A DNA stretch of 41,026 nt from Stramonita haemastoma (lineage: Eukaryota; Mollusca; Gastropoda; Neogastropoda; Muricidae): the NCBI GenBank assembly GCA_030674155.1, contig CM060328.1, positions 31,291,893 to 31,332,918 on the forward strand. Direction: 5' to 3'. Position 1 is the stretch's first letter. Each line of letters opens with the position of its first letter. Positions 30,701 to 41,026 of the stretch are shown in pieces. The position numbers and the translations under genes were made by a program. The notes beneath the pieces were generated by a model. That model was not told where the DNA came from. It was given only the letters and a program-made list of their open reading frames with translations, and made no database searches.

Positions 30701-31122
30701 TTTGGAATGGTTTTAAAAACTGTTAGCTCGTGTTTTGAGTAGAGAAAGGACAAAGGATTTTGTGGTTTTCCCTACCTTAGGATGGTATGTTCAGACCTAG
30801 GAACAACACGAGTTGTCATTGCTTCAGTTGTATTCAGCTGTAAATTTGATCTGAAAGTTGAACCAATTTTACAGGGATGGACTGTCACTTTTGTGTGGTT
30901 AGATTCTTGAGGGGAATTTCAGGGATTGAGCTTTTCAAAGCCTCTATCTGACAAAAGTCTGTAGGTCCTGAGAGTGCAAAAACTTTCATTTCTGTCATTT
31001 AGAAATTAGAGTAGGTATCAGAATGAGTAAGCTTATCTTGCCATACGAATTAACCCAACAGGCAACAAGAAACAGGATGGTGCTAGTGGCTGTTTGTTAG
31101 TGTGGACTGAGCAGGTGTTACA

Positions 31123-31531
31123 GCTTAGTGCAGAAGCACAGTTCTGATAGGGTTCCTGTATGGTTGAAGCTTAGTGCAGAAGCACAGTTCTCATAGGGTT
31201 CCTGTATGGTTTAAGCTTAGTGCAGAAGCACAGTTCTCATAGGGTTCCTGTATGGTTTAAGCTTAGTGCAGAAGCACAGTTCTGATAGGGTTCCTGTATG
31301 GTTTGAAGCTTAGTGCAGAAGCACAGTTCTGATAGGGTTCCTGTATGGTTGAAGCTTAGTGCAGAAGCACAGTTCTCATAGGGTTCCTGTATGGTTGAAG
31401 CTTAATGCAGAAGCACAGTTCTCATAGGGTTCCTGTATGGTTGAAGCTTAGTGCAGAAGCACAGTTCTCATAGGGTTCCTGTATGGTTGAAGCTTAGTGC
31501 AGAAGCACAGTTCTCATAGGGTTCCTGTATA
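31123..31531 (+). repeat. 46-bp tandem satellite, nine units
   Basis: GCTTAGTG (or GCTTAATG) recurs at 31123, 31169, 31215, 31261, 31308, 31354, 31400, 31446 and 31492. Every unit contains GCAGAAGCACAGTTCT and ATAGGGTTCCTGTAT and the units are nearly identical. The array ends where dispersed repeat E copy 2 begins. Confidence 0.96.
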
Positions 31532-31532
31532 G

Positions 31533-31868
31533 TGGCATGACGGGCCCTGGCTACTGTGTTGGTCATGTGTGGGATGGGGATACAGGGAGGGGGGTATCAG
31601 AGGGGAAGGTGTTTAAGGAAGGCGTCAGAGCGTGCCTCCAGTGCTGTGGCTGACTCTTGTCACTGAGGAATCTGGGAACATGGACGCATGCTTTCAGATT
31701 CTGCAGGGTCGGCTTCAGAGCTGTTGAGGGATTCTTTGGTGTTGTTCCTGGAGCATCTCCCTGACCGGTCCTGGTACCCCCTGGTGTTCCTCATTCCACA
31801 GGCGATCTGCGTGGTGGTTGGAGTCCACGTGTTGATCATGCAGGATCTTCAGTGTCAAGGATGTGACA
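31533..31868 (+). repeat. Dispersed repeat E, copy 2
   Basis: See copy 1 at 22786-23130. It has lost about 12 bp relative to copy 1 near 31845 and is preceded directly by the 46-bp satellite. Confidence 0.85.
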
Positions 31869-32086
31869 TTTTGTTCCTGAATTAATCCTAGGTCGGTTCT
31901 TGTGTCCTGAATCCAGCAAGAGATCAGTATAGTGTCTCATATATGAAGACAGGAATCTGTTGATAAAAAAATACTGAAAGACATGTTATGCTTGTCATTT
32001 TGGAATATTTCTGTAGAAGGGATAACTAATAGTGGGGACATCTCTTGAATTGCGTTTGCCCTGAAGTAGTCTAACTTCACTTTGTC

Positions 32087-32125
32087 TGTGGTCGGCAGGG
32101 CTGTAAACAAGCAGATTGGATGAGA
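32087..32125 (+). repeat. Repeat R, end fragment
   Basis: CTGTGGTCGGCAGGGCTGTA + AACAAGCAGATTGG matches the 3' end of repeat R units. Confidence 0.55.
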
Positions 32126-32400
32126 CCAAGTTTGTTGAAAATGTATAATTGTCTGTGTAAATTGTAAAAGTACTCCATTTTTGTTTTATGACATTTCAGC
32201 TTTGTAAGGGTTCAGTTTGATTTTCTTCTTTACTGCTACTGCTTGTGTGGTTTTCAAGCATCTGGTTTTATTTTCCATGGTATTTCCACTGATGCAACTG
32301 TCCCAAACAGTTCATTAAAGGCAGGTTTAGATATTTCTTTCAGCTTTGTTTCATGCTCTTGATGGGCAGAAGTGATGGTGAATGATATTTCAAGCAATAT

Positions 32401-32510
32401 CTATCAATCAATCAGTCAATCAATCAATCAATCAATCAATCAAATTTTTATTTCCAGATGGTACATTGAATAAGCATTGATTAGCTTTTTTCCATCAAGC
32501 CATCTATCTA
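32401..32510 (-). repeat. Divergent SINE tail with (TCAA)n
   Basis: (ATCA)n is followed by AAATTTTTATTTCCAGATGG, TACATTGAATAAGCATTGAT and TAGCTTTTTTCCATCAAGCC. This has the same order as the reverse-complemented SINE-A tail, with a different terminal tetranucleotide. Confidence 0.5.
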
Positions 32511-32800
32511 AAGGAAAGAAAAAATCAAAACAACAAAAATCAAAACAAAACAACAAAAAACCAACAAAAAAACAAAGCAGAAAATCCCTAGCAAACAATA
32601 AAACCAACAAAAGAAAAAAATGGTAAAAAACAAACAAACAAATAAAACAATAACAAACATTACATCAAAATTAATGAGCCAACATGATTTCAACAGCTTT
32701 AAACTAAAATATGCCTATAGATAATACAAGCAACAACAATAACAGTAAAAACAACCAAAAGAAAAAAAACAAAAAAACTCCCACTCAAAAGCCATACATG
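32511..32800. other. A-rich stretch, no gene seen
   Basis: (ACAAA)n-like A-rich sequence without recognisable elements. Confidence 0.6.
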
Positions 32801-32802
32801 CA

Positions 32803-32807
<5 letters not shown>

Positions 32808-32883
<76 letters not shown>

Positions 32884-32920
32884 ACCCCTACACGCGCACA
32901 CACACATACACACCCCTACA

Positions 32921-32978
<58 letters not shown>

Positions 32979-33031
32979 CACACCTACACACACGCACACC
33001 TACACACACGCACACCTACACACACACACAC

Positions 33032-33062
<31 letters not shown>
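32808..33062. repeat. (CA)n microsatellite with CCTACACGCG interruptions
   Basis: About 250 bp of CA with repeated CACACCTACACACACGCACA units in the second half. Confidence 0.95.
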
Positions 33063-33065
<3 letters not shown>

Positions 33066-33097
33066 TTTGTGCTCATCCACTATGCATGTATACTCGT

Positions 33098-33855
33098 ACA
33101 TACATGCACACATTTAGAGTCTTTTAAAAAATCATATAGTGTCAAAAAAACAACAAAAAAACCCCCAGCTTATATCAGTTACAATGTAACCAAAAACCAT
33201 TATTTAAGACTTAAAAAAAAGAATCCATGAAATGTCTATAAGCAATTTATGTCAGATTACGATATCTCTATACTTCAGTTCATACTTTATATTTTTAGAA
33301 GGAAGATAAGGAAAAAAACAACAAATGCAACAATACCTTATAATACCCATCATCACTGAGAGGAAATAACATATATGCTAACAAACATACAATCAAACAA
33401 AAGAAAAACAAAAACAGAACAAAAAACCCCCACAAAAAACACACACAAAACCAAACCAAAACAACAAAAAACGAACCCACACGGATTATATATTAGAAGG
33501 AAGAAAAGAAAAAACAACAAAAGCAACAATACCATATCACCACTGAGTGGAAATAATGTAACAAACGTACGGGCATGCACACATTTAAGGTTTTTTAAAA
33601 AAAATCATATAGTATCAAACAAACAGCTTATATCAGTTACAATGTCACCAACCATTATTTAAGACTTAAGAAAAAGAATCCATGAAATGTCAATAAGCAA
33701 CTTATGTCAGATTACAATATCTCCATACTTCAGTTCATACTTTTATATTAGGAGGAAGAAAAAAGAAAAAAAAACACCAACAAACGCAACAATACCATAT
33801 GATAATACCCATCTCCACTGAGAGGAAATAACATATACACTAACAAACATACAAA
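33098..33855. repeat. Tandem duplication of about 470 bp
   Basis: CATGCACACATTTA recurs at about 33102 and 33574. It is followed in both copies by AAATCATATAGT, AGCTTATATCAGTTACAATG, GAATCCATGAAATGTC, ATACTTCAGTTCATACTTT, GCAACAATACC and CACTGAGAGGAAATAACATA. A third partial copy of the last blocks is at 33490-33570. Confidence 0.85.
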
Positions 33856-34895
33856 CAAAAAACTAACAAACAAACAAACAAAAGCAACAGAAAACTAAAA
33901 ATAAACGAAAAACCCCAAACAAAACAAAACAAAAGCAAAAACAAAAAAAACACACAAAAAAGAAAAAATTGGGAGGGGGGGTGGGAATGGATGGGGAGGG
34001 GGGTATCAAGGAGGAAGGGGGAAAACATAAACAGCAAACAGAAGAATTATAATAATGATTTATGATTATATTCGTAAATAAAAATCCCTACACATATGAA
34101 CAAAAACAAAAAAAACACAAACAACAACAACAACCAGAACAAAAAAGTAAGGCCTTATCCACAAATCAGAATAATATAAATATAATAGTCCCATTAGTAA
34201 AAATAATAAAATAAATTTAAAAAACGTTTATACTGAAACTATTGAACCTGGGTAAGAAAAAAAATGCATTAAAAAATGTCTCCAATCTAGTCATCAGATC
34301 AGTGGTTTGGTTTTCTCCTTTTGAATTTGCAGAATATACACATGTTTACATACATCACTTATTCCCTATCCTGCAATATCTTCCAGGAGTACCCAAAATA
34401 ATAAAGTAGTTCTTATTCAGCTTTGTCAATGTCAGTATCCAATTCGGCTGTGGATCTAGGTTACAAAAAGTGTGTCTTCCTTTAAATGAATCAGATATCA
34501 GCCCCTTAGTTTAAACTTGAACTTCATTAATTGGCTTGGTATCATTATAATGTAATGTAAGTGAACAATTGTGCAGTGCTTTACTTTGAAATAGGCTAAA
34601 ACACCAAGAGACGGTGACGTAGAGAGGCCCAAAATGATTATATATCAAGGAAAAAGTATGACAGTGATTGAGACAATGATAACATATGGAATTTCTATTG
34701 CACTGAATCTTGTAAAGCAAACAAATTAAATCAGTGACGAGGAAAAAAACCCCTCAAATTAATAATATAAAAAGTTCTTGAGCAATGAATGAGACATTTT
34801 AAAGATTAAAAACAAAAATTGTAGATCAGGGCTGTGTGTTTTGCCACTTCAGTTTGGTCTCCTAAGACCTTCCCTACCTCCTTCCTCTTCTCCAG
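33856..34895. other. AT-rich stretch, no gene seen
   Basis: A-rich sequence with (ACAAA)n runs and a G-rich island at 33970-34020. I find no supported coding sequence or repeat family. Confidence 0.5.
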
Positions 34896-34898
34896 CCT

Positions 34899-35072
34899 AT
34901 GAACATCTTGTGCACACGTTAAATCCTGTTCCGCTTTTCATAAGAGTAGGCCATTCTGTGCTGGTAGAAACAGATATTTACAAAACTGCATACACACTAG
35001 GGACTGGATGTAAAAAAGCATATGAGTGCTTATTCCATTATCCTTGATATAAAAGAATAAATAAATAAATAA
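34899..35072 (+). repeat. SINE-A, 5'-truncated copy
   Basis: ATGAACATCTTGTGCACACG, GTTAAATCCTGTTCCGCTTT, AGGGACTGGATGTAAAAAAG, TATCCTTGATATAAAAGAAT and an AAATAAATAAAT tail. Confidence 0.92.
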
Positions 35073-35099
35073 AAATGTATTTGCTGTTTATTCCTGCTG

Positions 35100-35165
35100 A
35101 AATCCCCGGGTTTTCTGATTAGGGCCTCTGTTGTCAGCAGGGCTATAAAAGAGATTGGATTTGAT
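35100..35165 (+). repeat. Repeat R, end fragment
   Basis: GGGCCTCTGTTGTCAGCAGG + GCTATAAAAGAGATTGGAT matches the 3' end of repeat R. Confidence 0.55.
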
Positions 35166-35433
35166 CTGAGTTAAAATGTCTTTAATAATAATAATAAGAT
35201 GGAGGCATATATAGCGTGAATTCCCCAAAACATGGGCTCACCGCGCAGTACAATCAAATTAATTTAAATAGGTTACATATGGAAAAAAAAGGTTACATAT
35301 GAACATGAAAAATTTGACTAGCACAAAAAAAGAGGATAAAATGCATTCACATACAATACACAGCATATTACATGGCCAGACAATGAGTAAAATAAAAGCA
35401 GTATCATCAAAAATTGTGCAGTGCAGTACAATG

Positions 35434-35500
35434 CATACACACACACACACACACCCCACGCACGCACGCACACACACACAAAAACACTCGCATACTCAAA
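35434..35500. repeat. (CA)n / (CGCA)n tract
   Basis: CACACACACCCCACGCACGC and following CA repeats. Confidence 0.9.
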
Positions 35501-35629
35501 ACACACAACATGGAATAACAAAGAAAACGGCACATTCACAGATTTACCCTACATGTACTCACATTAACAAAAAACAAAAAAACCAACCCCCCCCCCAAAC
35601 AAACAACAAAAAATAATAACAAAGAAAGA

Positions 35630-35782
35630 TTGGTTCAATTGGCTTTGAATCTGGTTGTAATATGTATATGGTTGCACAGTTTAATTTGAGATTTAAAAAA
35701 AAAATTGATAAGGTAACATCCCTGACATGGCCTCTGTGATTGGCAGAGCTGTAAACAAGATTTGATTGGATTGGAACTTGTG
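35630..35782 (+). repeat. Repeat R, 3' part
   Basis: GCACAGTTTAATTTGAGATT, CATCCCTGACATGGCCTCTG, TGATTGGCAGAGCTGTAAAC and AAGATTTGATTGGATTGG match the other units in order. Confidence 0.65.
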
Positions 35783-35896
35783 TCATGGTGGCAGCCAAGA
35801 TACAGCCTGTTAGCTGGGTTACAAACATGGTTGGGTTGGATATCTTCTCTGCCCTACCCTGAACACTCAAACATACACATACGCACGCACGCACAT

Positions 35897-36094
35897 ACCA
35901 CACCACACCTCACCACACCACACCACACCTCACCACACCACACCACCACCTCACCACACCACACCACACCACACCACACCATACCATACCATACCATACC
36001 ACACCATACCACACCATACCACACCACCACACCATACCACACCACCATACCACACCACACCACACCACACCACACCACACCACTCCATACCACA

Positions 36095-36097
<3 letters not shown>
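35897..36097. repeat. (CCACA)n pentanucleotide satellite
   Basis: About 200 bp of CACACC/CATACC pentamer-type units with CTCACC variants, leading directly into a (CA)n tract. Confidence 0.95.

Positions 36098-36162
<65 letters not shown>
36097..36162. repeat. (CA)n microsatellite
   Basis: Pure CA repeat of about 65 bp. Confidence 0.95.
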
Positions 36163-36163
<1 letters not shown>

Positions 36164-36800
36164 CTGCTGTTGATCTTAAGAATCATTATATAATTTAGCA
36201 GTTCATAGCCTGAATTGCTCACCTGTGGACACCATACTTCAGCACCATTCAACACAACAGGTACTACAACATGCTCAAAAAGATTTATTTGAACATTATT
36301 TAGTAACACTGATTTATGACATTTTTGGTTAAGCAAAACATTACCTTGATTGCAGCACAATCAGATTTTGTTGTGCCAGCTTGAATCCATCAATATACCC
36401 TTAAATCAATCCTATGATCTTTGCCACAACTTTCAGACATTTTCGTACTTTTTCTCTGGAAACTACTTATGTTTAATGGAAGTATTTAATTTAACCTCCA
36501 TGGCCATATTTTGCAGAAGTCTGACAAAGGAAATAATTTATTTGTACAAGAATTTTATTAACCTCTCTCAGTTCCTGAATATTTTGGATATGCAGCCTTA
36601 TTCAACTTAATGACATCTCATTCTAAACATCTAAAAAGATTTGACACATAGGAAACACACAAGCACTTACATTACTCGCATGCATTTGCTCCAAGGGAAC
36701 CCATGATATGTGATTTTCAAATACAGAGCATCTGCTTTTTGATTGTCAAGTTGCCAGATAAATAGGCATAAGCATTTTACTGCAGATTCCTTGAAGATCC
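36163..36800. other. AT-rich stretch, no gene seen
   Basis: The open frame at 36350-36610 has no splice support or family resemblance that I can recognise. Confidence 0.5.
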
Positions 36801-36807
36801 CATTTAG

Positions 36808-37165
36808 TGATGTTCCATCCGACAACATTCTTAGCTTTCCGTGAGAATTGGGTTTTTTTTCTGTCTGATATGAGTTAACATGATGAAGTTACTAGGACCA
36901 TGGCTGGTTTTGAGGATTTAGATGTTGGTTTTTTATGTGGTTCTCCCACAATGTGATGACTGCCCTGGTTTTCTAGGGTGCTGATAGGAGGAGCAACAGA
37001 AGAGTGGGTTTTAAGCTCGTTTTAATCTGAATTATTTTATTGATTTTTTAAAAATTGTTACACAGGTGTAGACTGAGATTGAAATTTGATGAGGCTAGAG
37101 CCCTGTTATAGCCTCTGTAGTTGGCTGGGCTGTTAACAGGATGGGATTAGATTGGACTGGCATGT
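36808..37165 (+). repeat. Repeat R, near-complete unit
   Basis: GTGATGTTCCATCCGACAAC, CTGATATGAGTTAACATGAT, TATGTGGTTCTCCCACAATG, GTGGGTTTTAAGCTCGTTTT, ATAGCCTCTGTAGTTGGCTG and GGCTGTTAACAGGATGGGAT follow the same order as in the units at 38437 and 38880. Confidence 0.75.
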
Positions 37166-37189
37166 TCATCTTACCCCCCCCCCCTCCTT

Positions 37190-37260
<71 letters not shown>
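37190..37260. repeat. (CA)n microsatellite
   Basis: Pure CA of about 65 bp preceded by a C10 run. Confidence 0.95.
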
Positions 37261-37263
<3 letters not shown>

Positions 37264-37430
37264 TGCGCACACATTATTAAATCCTGTTCCGTTTTTTGTA
37301 AAAGTAGGCCATGGTGTGCCGGTGGGAACAGATAATACTTACAAAACTGCATACACATGGGGACTGGATGAAAAAAAGCACATGAGTGCTTACTCCATTT
37401 ATCCTCGATATAAAAGAATAAAATAAAACA
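37261..37430 (+). repeat. SINE-A, 5'-truncated copy
   Basis: TTAAATCCTGTTCCGTTTTT, GTGTGCCGGTGGGAACAGAT, CATGGGGACTGGATGAAAAA and TATCCTCGATATAAAAGAAT. Confidence 0.92.
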
Positions 37431-37437
37431 CACACAC

Positions 37438-38095
37438 TCTTACCCACACACATTCTAAATTCCCCCCCCCCAACACTTACACAATCCTCTTACGCCCTTA
37501 CCAACACATACTCTTAGCCCCCCCCCAACACACACACACTCATATTACCCCCTCTCCCCAAACACACACACACTCATATTACCCCCTCTCCCCAAACACA
37601 CACACACTCATATTACCCCCTCCCCCAAACACACACACTCATATTACCCCCTCTCCCCAAACACACACACTCATATTACCCCCTCTCCCCAAACACACAC
37701 ACTCATATTACCCCCTCTCCCCCCCCCCACACTATTACCCCCCTCTCCCCAAACACACACACACTCCTATTACCCCCCTCTCCCCACCCCCCCCCCCCCC
37801 CCCACACACACACTCGTATTACCCCCTCTCCCCAAACACACACACACTCATATTACCCCCTCTCCCCAAACACACACACTCCTATTACCCCCCTCTCCCC
37901 AAACACACACACACTCATATTACCCCCTCTCCCCCCCCACACACACACTCATATTACCCCCTCTCCCCAAACACACACACACTCGTATTACCCCCTCTCC
38001 CCAAACACACACACACTCCTATTACCCCCTCTCCCCAAACACACACACACTCATATTACCCCCCTCCCCCAACACACACACTCACACTCTTAGCC
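37438..38095. repeat. About 33-bp C-rich minisatellite
   Basis: About 16 units of the type CTCATATTACCCCCTCTCCC + CAAACACACACA. Unit length varies mainly in the CA and C runs. The complementary strand carries repeated GGGGAGAGGGGG, so it is G-quadruplex prone in principle. Confidence 0.95.
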
Positions 38096-38436
38096 CCCAC
38101 CTCCACCCCCCACACACCTACACACACACGACACCATTTTTTCTGGAAGAAAGTAGAGCACAAAAATATTATGCTATATTGAACAATGGTATATCTGCAG
38201 TAGTGGAGTGTTAATTTGGGGATCAGATCTACTGCAGACAATTTGGTACCACATGCTGAAGCAAGAGAAGCATCCTACCTTATTTTCTAAGCTGCTTTTA
38301 TATTGTGTAGTCCTCAAGTAGTTGTAGATGAATAGAAAGGGAAATAAACCTGTTGGAAATGTAAAAAAAAAAAAAAAAACCCCAAACCACACGCCATTGT
38401 TTCTATTATGGCTGCTAAACTGGAATTGTTGGGTTA

Positions 38437-38810
38437 GGGTTTGGGCACCAAGGTGATGAATGTTCCACTGTATAACATTTTTGACTTCCTGAGAAAATCT
38501 GACATTTTCCATCAGAAATTAGTTAACCTGTCACTTATTTACTTCAAACAAGTTGTTTTGAAGATTTTGATATTGGTTTTATGTGTCATCGATGTGGTTT
38601 CTCCCACAATGTGGTGGTTATTCTGGGTTAACCCTTTTAGTTGGCCAGGACATTCATAAAAGGAACGGCAGTAGAGTTGGTTTTAAACCCTGTTTCAATT
38701 TGTATGTAGTTTCACAGTTTTAATCAGAGATTTATAAATGTTACGAGAGGAAAGCCCTGATATGGCATCTGTAGTCAGCTGGGCTGGAAACATGATTGGA
38801 TTGGATAAGA
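38437..38810 (+). repeat. Repeat R, near-complete unit
   Basis: GGTGATGAATGTTCCACTGT, GACTTCCTGAGAAAATCTGA, GTTTCTCCCACAATGTGGTG, GTTGGTTTTAAACCCTGTTT, GATATGGCATCTGTAGTCAG and ACATGATTGGATTGG. Confidence 0.8.
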
Positions 38811-38879
38811 AAGTACTTATAAAATCAACGAGAAATAAGTCTCATCAGAAATTCAAGCAGGAAGCATGCTATTTTCTGT

Positions 38880-39145
38880 TTTCGCTGAGAAACTGGAATA
38901 GTTCGAGTAAGGTTGAGCTCCGGAGTAATCAGTGTTCCACTGTACATTTTTACAATTTCCTGAGAGTCTGCATATTTGATCTGATATGAGTCAACATGTT
39001 GCAGCTGTTTACCACAAACAAGGTTGGTTTTATTACATTTTATGTTGTCTATGGGGTTCTCCTACTATACTTTAGGTGTTGAGCCCCAATATAGCTTCTG
39101 TGATCAGTGGGGCAATAAATTGGATTGGATTGGATAGGTGTTGAG
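38880..39145 (+). repeat. Repeat R, internally deleted unit
   Basis: AATCAGTGTTCCACTGTACA, TTTCCTGAGAGTCTGCATAT, CTGATATGAGTCAACATG, GGGGTTCTCCTACTATACTT, AATATAGCTTCTGTGATCAG and TTGGATTGGATTGG. It follows the previous unit directly in the same orientation. Confidence 0.8.
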
Positions 39146-39319
39146 GTTGGATTGGATAGATGTAAAAGCAATATCCCAAGTTTCCTAAAGATGCATTTCC
39201 TTCTCAGTCACAGTGATACTTACAGCTAGATCAATATTGCATCTTTGCTTGTGTGTACGCACTTGTGCATAATAAACACACGCACATTATTGCAAGAAAA
39301 CGAGTGCACTTGTGTGCGC

Positions 39320-39321
<2 letters not shown>

Positions 39322-39384
<63 letters not shown>

Positions 39385-39453
39385 AATGAGTGCACATGCA
39401 CACTCACACACAAACCGAACAACATTCACACAACACACACATTAACAAACACA

Positions 39454-39508
<55 letters not shown>
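39322..39508. repeat. (CA)n microsatellites
   Basis: CA runs at 39322-39378 and 39458-39507 separated by CA-rich sequence. Confidence 0.95.
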
Positions 39509-39516
39509 CTCTCTTA

Positions 39517-39593
39517 CTTACTGGATGTAAAAAAGCGCAAGAGTGCTTATTCCATTATCCTCGATATAAAAGAATAAATCAAATCAAATCAAA
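39517..39593 (+). repeat. SINE-A tail fragment
   Basis: TACTGGATGTAAAAAAGCGC, AAGAGTGCTTATTCCATTAT and CCTCGATATAAAAGAATAAA, then (TCAAA)n. Confidence 0.9.
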
Positions 39594-39690
39594 ATCTCTC
39601 TCTCTCTCCCTCCCTCCCTCCCTCTTAGGGAAGGGTTTTGTTTTTGTAAGACAGTTTAGGCAGTAATTTTTCTGAGCTTTATGTTGCCAG

Positions 39691-39773
39691 AATTTCTACC
39701 CTCAACCGAGGAGAGGCCACTACCACTAGGCTTGGTGTCTACACCTGAGAGGAGCTTGGGCTGTCGTAGCCAG
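39691..39773 (+). CDS. Candidate exon of the divergent gene
   Basis: Acceptor TTATGTTGCCAG (39690) behind a T-rich tract, donor CAG|GTAAGAA. The 83 bp complete a phase-1 codon (G|AA, Glu) and then encode FLPSTEERPLPLGLVSTPER and SLGCRSQ, ending in phase 0. Phase 1 is exactly what the exon at 15428-15452 needs. An alternative acceptor at 39663 gives the same frame with nine more residues. The sequence is not low-complexity, but it is short and I do not recognise it. The link to the first exon is an inference from phase and orientation. Confidence 0.35.
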
Positions 39774-39797
39774 GTAAGAAACTACAAAAATATGTGA

Positions 39798-39915
39798 CTG
39801 TATTGTTTTGTATTGGGAGTTGTGTTATATTGTTCTGTTTTGTATTCTATTGTATATGTTACCTGTATTGTTTTGTATTGGGAGTTGCGTTATATTGTTT
39901 TGTATTTTGTTGTAT
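39798..39915 (+). repeat. 65-bp tandem duplication
   Basis: CTGTATTGTTTTGTATTGGG + AGTTG(T/C)GTTATATTGTT occurs at 39798 and 39863, just downstream of the candidate donor. Confidence 0.85.
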
Positions 39916-40067
39916 ACCCCTTTGTCATGACAGATCTTTGTGTGGCATTTAGGCTCCTGTTGCAGAGAATGCATCGTCATAACAGCAGCACTGCATACAT
40001 TAAAAAAAAAAAATTATCTGCATAAATGTTCGTTCCCTTATGAAAGAGGCTTTTTTTCCTACAGTAT

Positions 40068-40262
40068 TTTTGCCTGGAACAACTCTCTTGTTGCCTTGGG
40101 TTCTTTTACATGTGTAAAATGTGCTGCACACTATACCTTATCATCACGTCTAAAGATTACCACTCAGACCACCACCAAGAGTCTAGTAGATGAGGGGAAA
40201 ATTCAGATGGAAATGGGGATCGAATTCTCAACTTGTGCATTGTCTAAACTGATGTGCCACCT
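40068..40262 (-). repeat. tRNA-derived SINE of another family, minus strand
   Basis: The plus strand shows CTTGTTGCCTTGGGTTCTTT near its left side and GGGGATCGAATTCTCAACTT + AAACTGATGTGCCACCTCA at its right. Read in reverse, the latter is a tRNA-like head with B-box AATTCGATCCCC. Confidence 0.55.
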
Positions 40263-40388
40263 CAAGACTGCCAGTCTGCCATTTTGCGGGGGTTTTTTTC
40301 ATGCTGATTGTGTATGTTTTAAAGGCTATTTCAGTGTCAGGGGTGGGGTTCAGTGTATTTGTTAGCAATACTGCAAGCATATAAAGGC

Positions 40389-40740
40389 AGTAGTGGGTGG
40401 AGTAGCCTTGTGGTCAGAGTGATGCGCTTGTGATCTGCTGACCCTGATTTGAATCTTGTTCGAGGATTTTTCCTCTTGAGTTAACATCAGTGCCAACTCT
40501 ACTTCCTCAAAAAGTCCTTCGGATGAGACTATAAACTGAGGTCCCATGTCCAAATGCACGCAGAACATCTTGCACACATATTAAAACCTGTTTTACTTTT
40601 TGGAAGAGTAGGTCATTGTGTGCCGGTGGGAACTGATAACAAAATTGATAAAACTGCTTATACATGGGGACTGGATGTTAAAAAGCATATACGAGTACTT
40701 ATTCCATTATCCTCAACATATAAAAATAAAATTAATAATG
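40389..40740 (+). repeat. SINE-A, full-length diverged copy
   Basis: Head GTGGAGTAGCCTTGTGGTCA with a decayed B-box, GAGTTAACATCAGTGCCAAC, CCTTCGGATGAGACTATAAA, GTGTGCCGGTGGGAACTGAT and a TATCCTCAACATATAAAAAT tail. Confidence 0.9.
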
Positions 40741-41026
40741 AAAAGGTTGTATCAGATCATGCAGGGAGTGTATGCATTTTATTAAAAGCTTGTGATTGAG
40801 TAAAAGGAAAACAAGTTAACATTTATAGTCCATAGCAAATGATACAATGAAGATCAGTAGATTTGAGACATGATATCAAAGCTTCATAGACCTTTGATAA
40901 ATCAGGATGAGTGTATTTGAATAGGGAGTTAGCTTGTGTGGAGTTACGCTAATGTGTTGCTAGTAATGTAATGTCCATTTTTGCTGTAAAAGGCTTTAAA
41001 TGTCCAAATATCCTGTAATGTTAACA
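40741..41026. other. AT-rich end of window, nothing seen
   Basis: No coding, RNA or repeat signal that I can support. Confidence 0.5.

Noticed and set aside
31123..31531. CRISPR-like array
   Set aside because: Units are contiguous 46-bp tandem repeats with no unique spacers, in a eukaryotic intron-like context.

Overview
The window looks like metazoan nuclear DNA, most likely from a gastropod mollusc. It has small exons with GT/AG splice sites, long introns, very dense CA/TG, GA/CT and TA microsatellites, and many copies of tRNA-derived SINEs. The mollusc call is an inference from the SINE and microsatellite style. There are no bacterial operons, phage genes or CRISPR arrays.

The one confidently identified gene is GALK2 (N-acetylgalactosamine kinase, GHMP family) on the minus strand, 15233 down to 6971. 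I can place seven coding exon blocks carrying the galactokinase signature, the GHMP ATP-binding loop, the GGGMDQ catalytic segment and the C-terminal GAGWGG motif. About 130-145 codons between the exons at 8713-8865 and 6971-7175 are not visible. A 100-N assembly gap (8427-8526) lies exactly there. The exon at 11268-11531 has a one-base frame break next to G6 tracts, and a decayed copy of its 3' end lies 140 bp away.

Two other genes are suggested. A short first coding exon (15428-15452, plus) begins 194 bp from the GALK2 start codon and ends at a perfect splice donor, so the 15234-15427 interval reads as a bidirectional promoter. A phase-compatible exon candidate (39691-39773) lies 24 kb downstream. 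A separate terminal exon (2682-2799, plus) lies tail-to-tail with GALK2. I do not recognise either protein.

Most of the rest is repeats. SINE-A (about 340-365 bp) has full copies at 9564, 26834 and 40389 and many truncated ones. There are at least two other tRNA-headed families, a 435-bp TIR element present twice in opposite orientation around the GALK2 3' end, decayed LINEs (23575-23875, 28660-29830), a dispersed family of roughly 400-450 bp units (30.5-39.1 kb), satellites of 50, 46 and about 33 bp, and long simple repeats. The clearest structure is a nested stack at 15565-17900: a pogo/Tigger-like DNA transposon remnant, interrupted by a SINE-A, interrupted by a LINE with an inverted 5' end and a perfect 12-bp target-site duplication.

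I looked for a previously undescribed functional system and found none I can support. The points most worth following are the nested and inverted retrotransposon, the damaged or unfinished GALK2 locus, the two unidentified genes and the unclassified dispersed repeat families.
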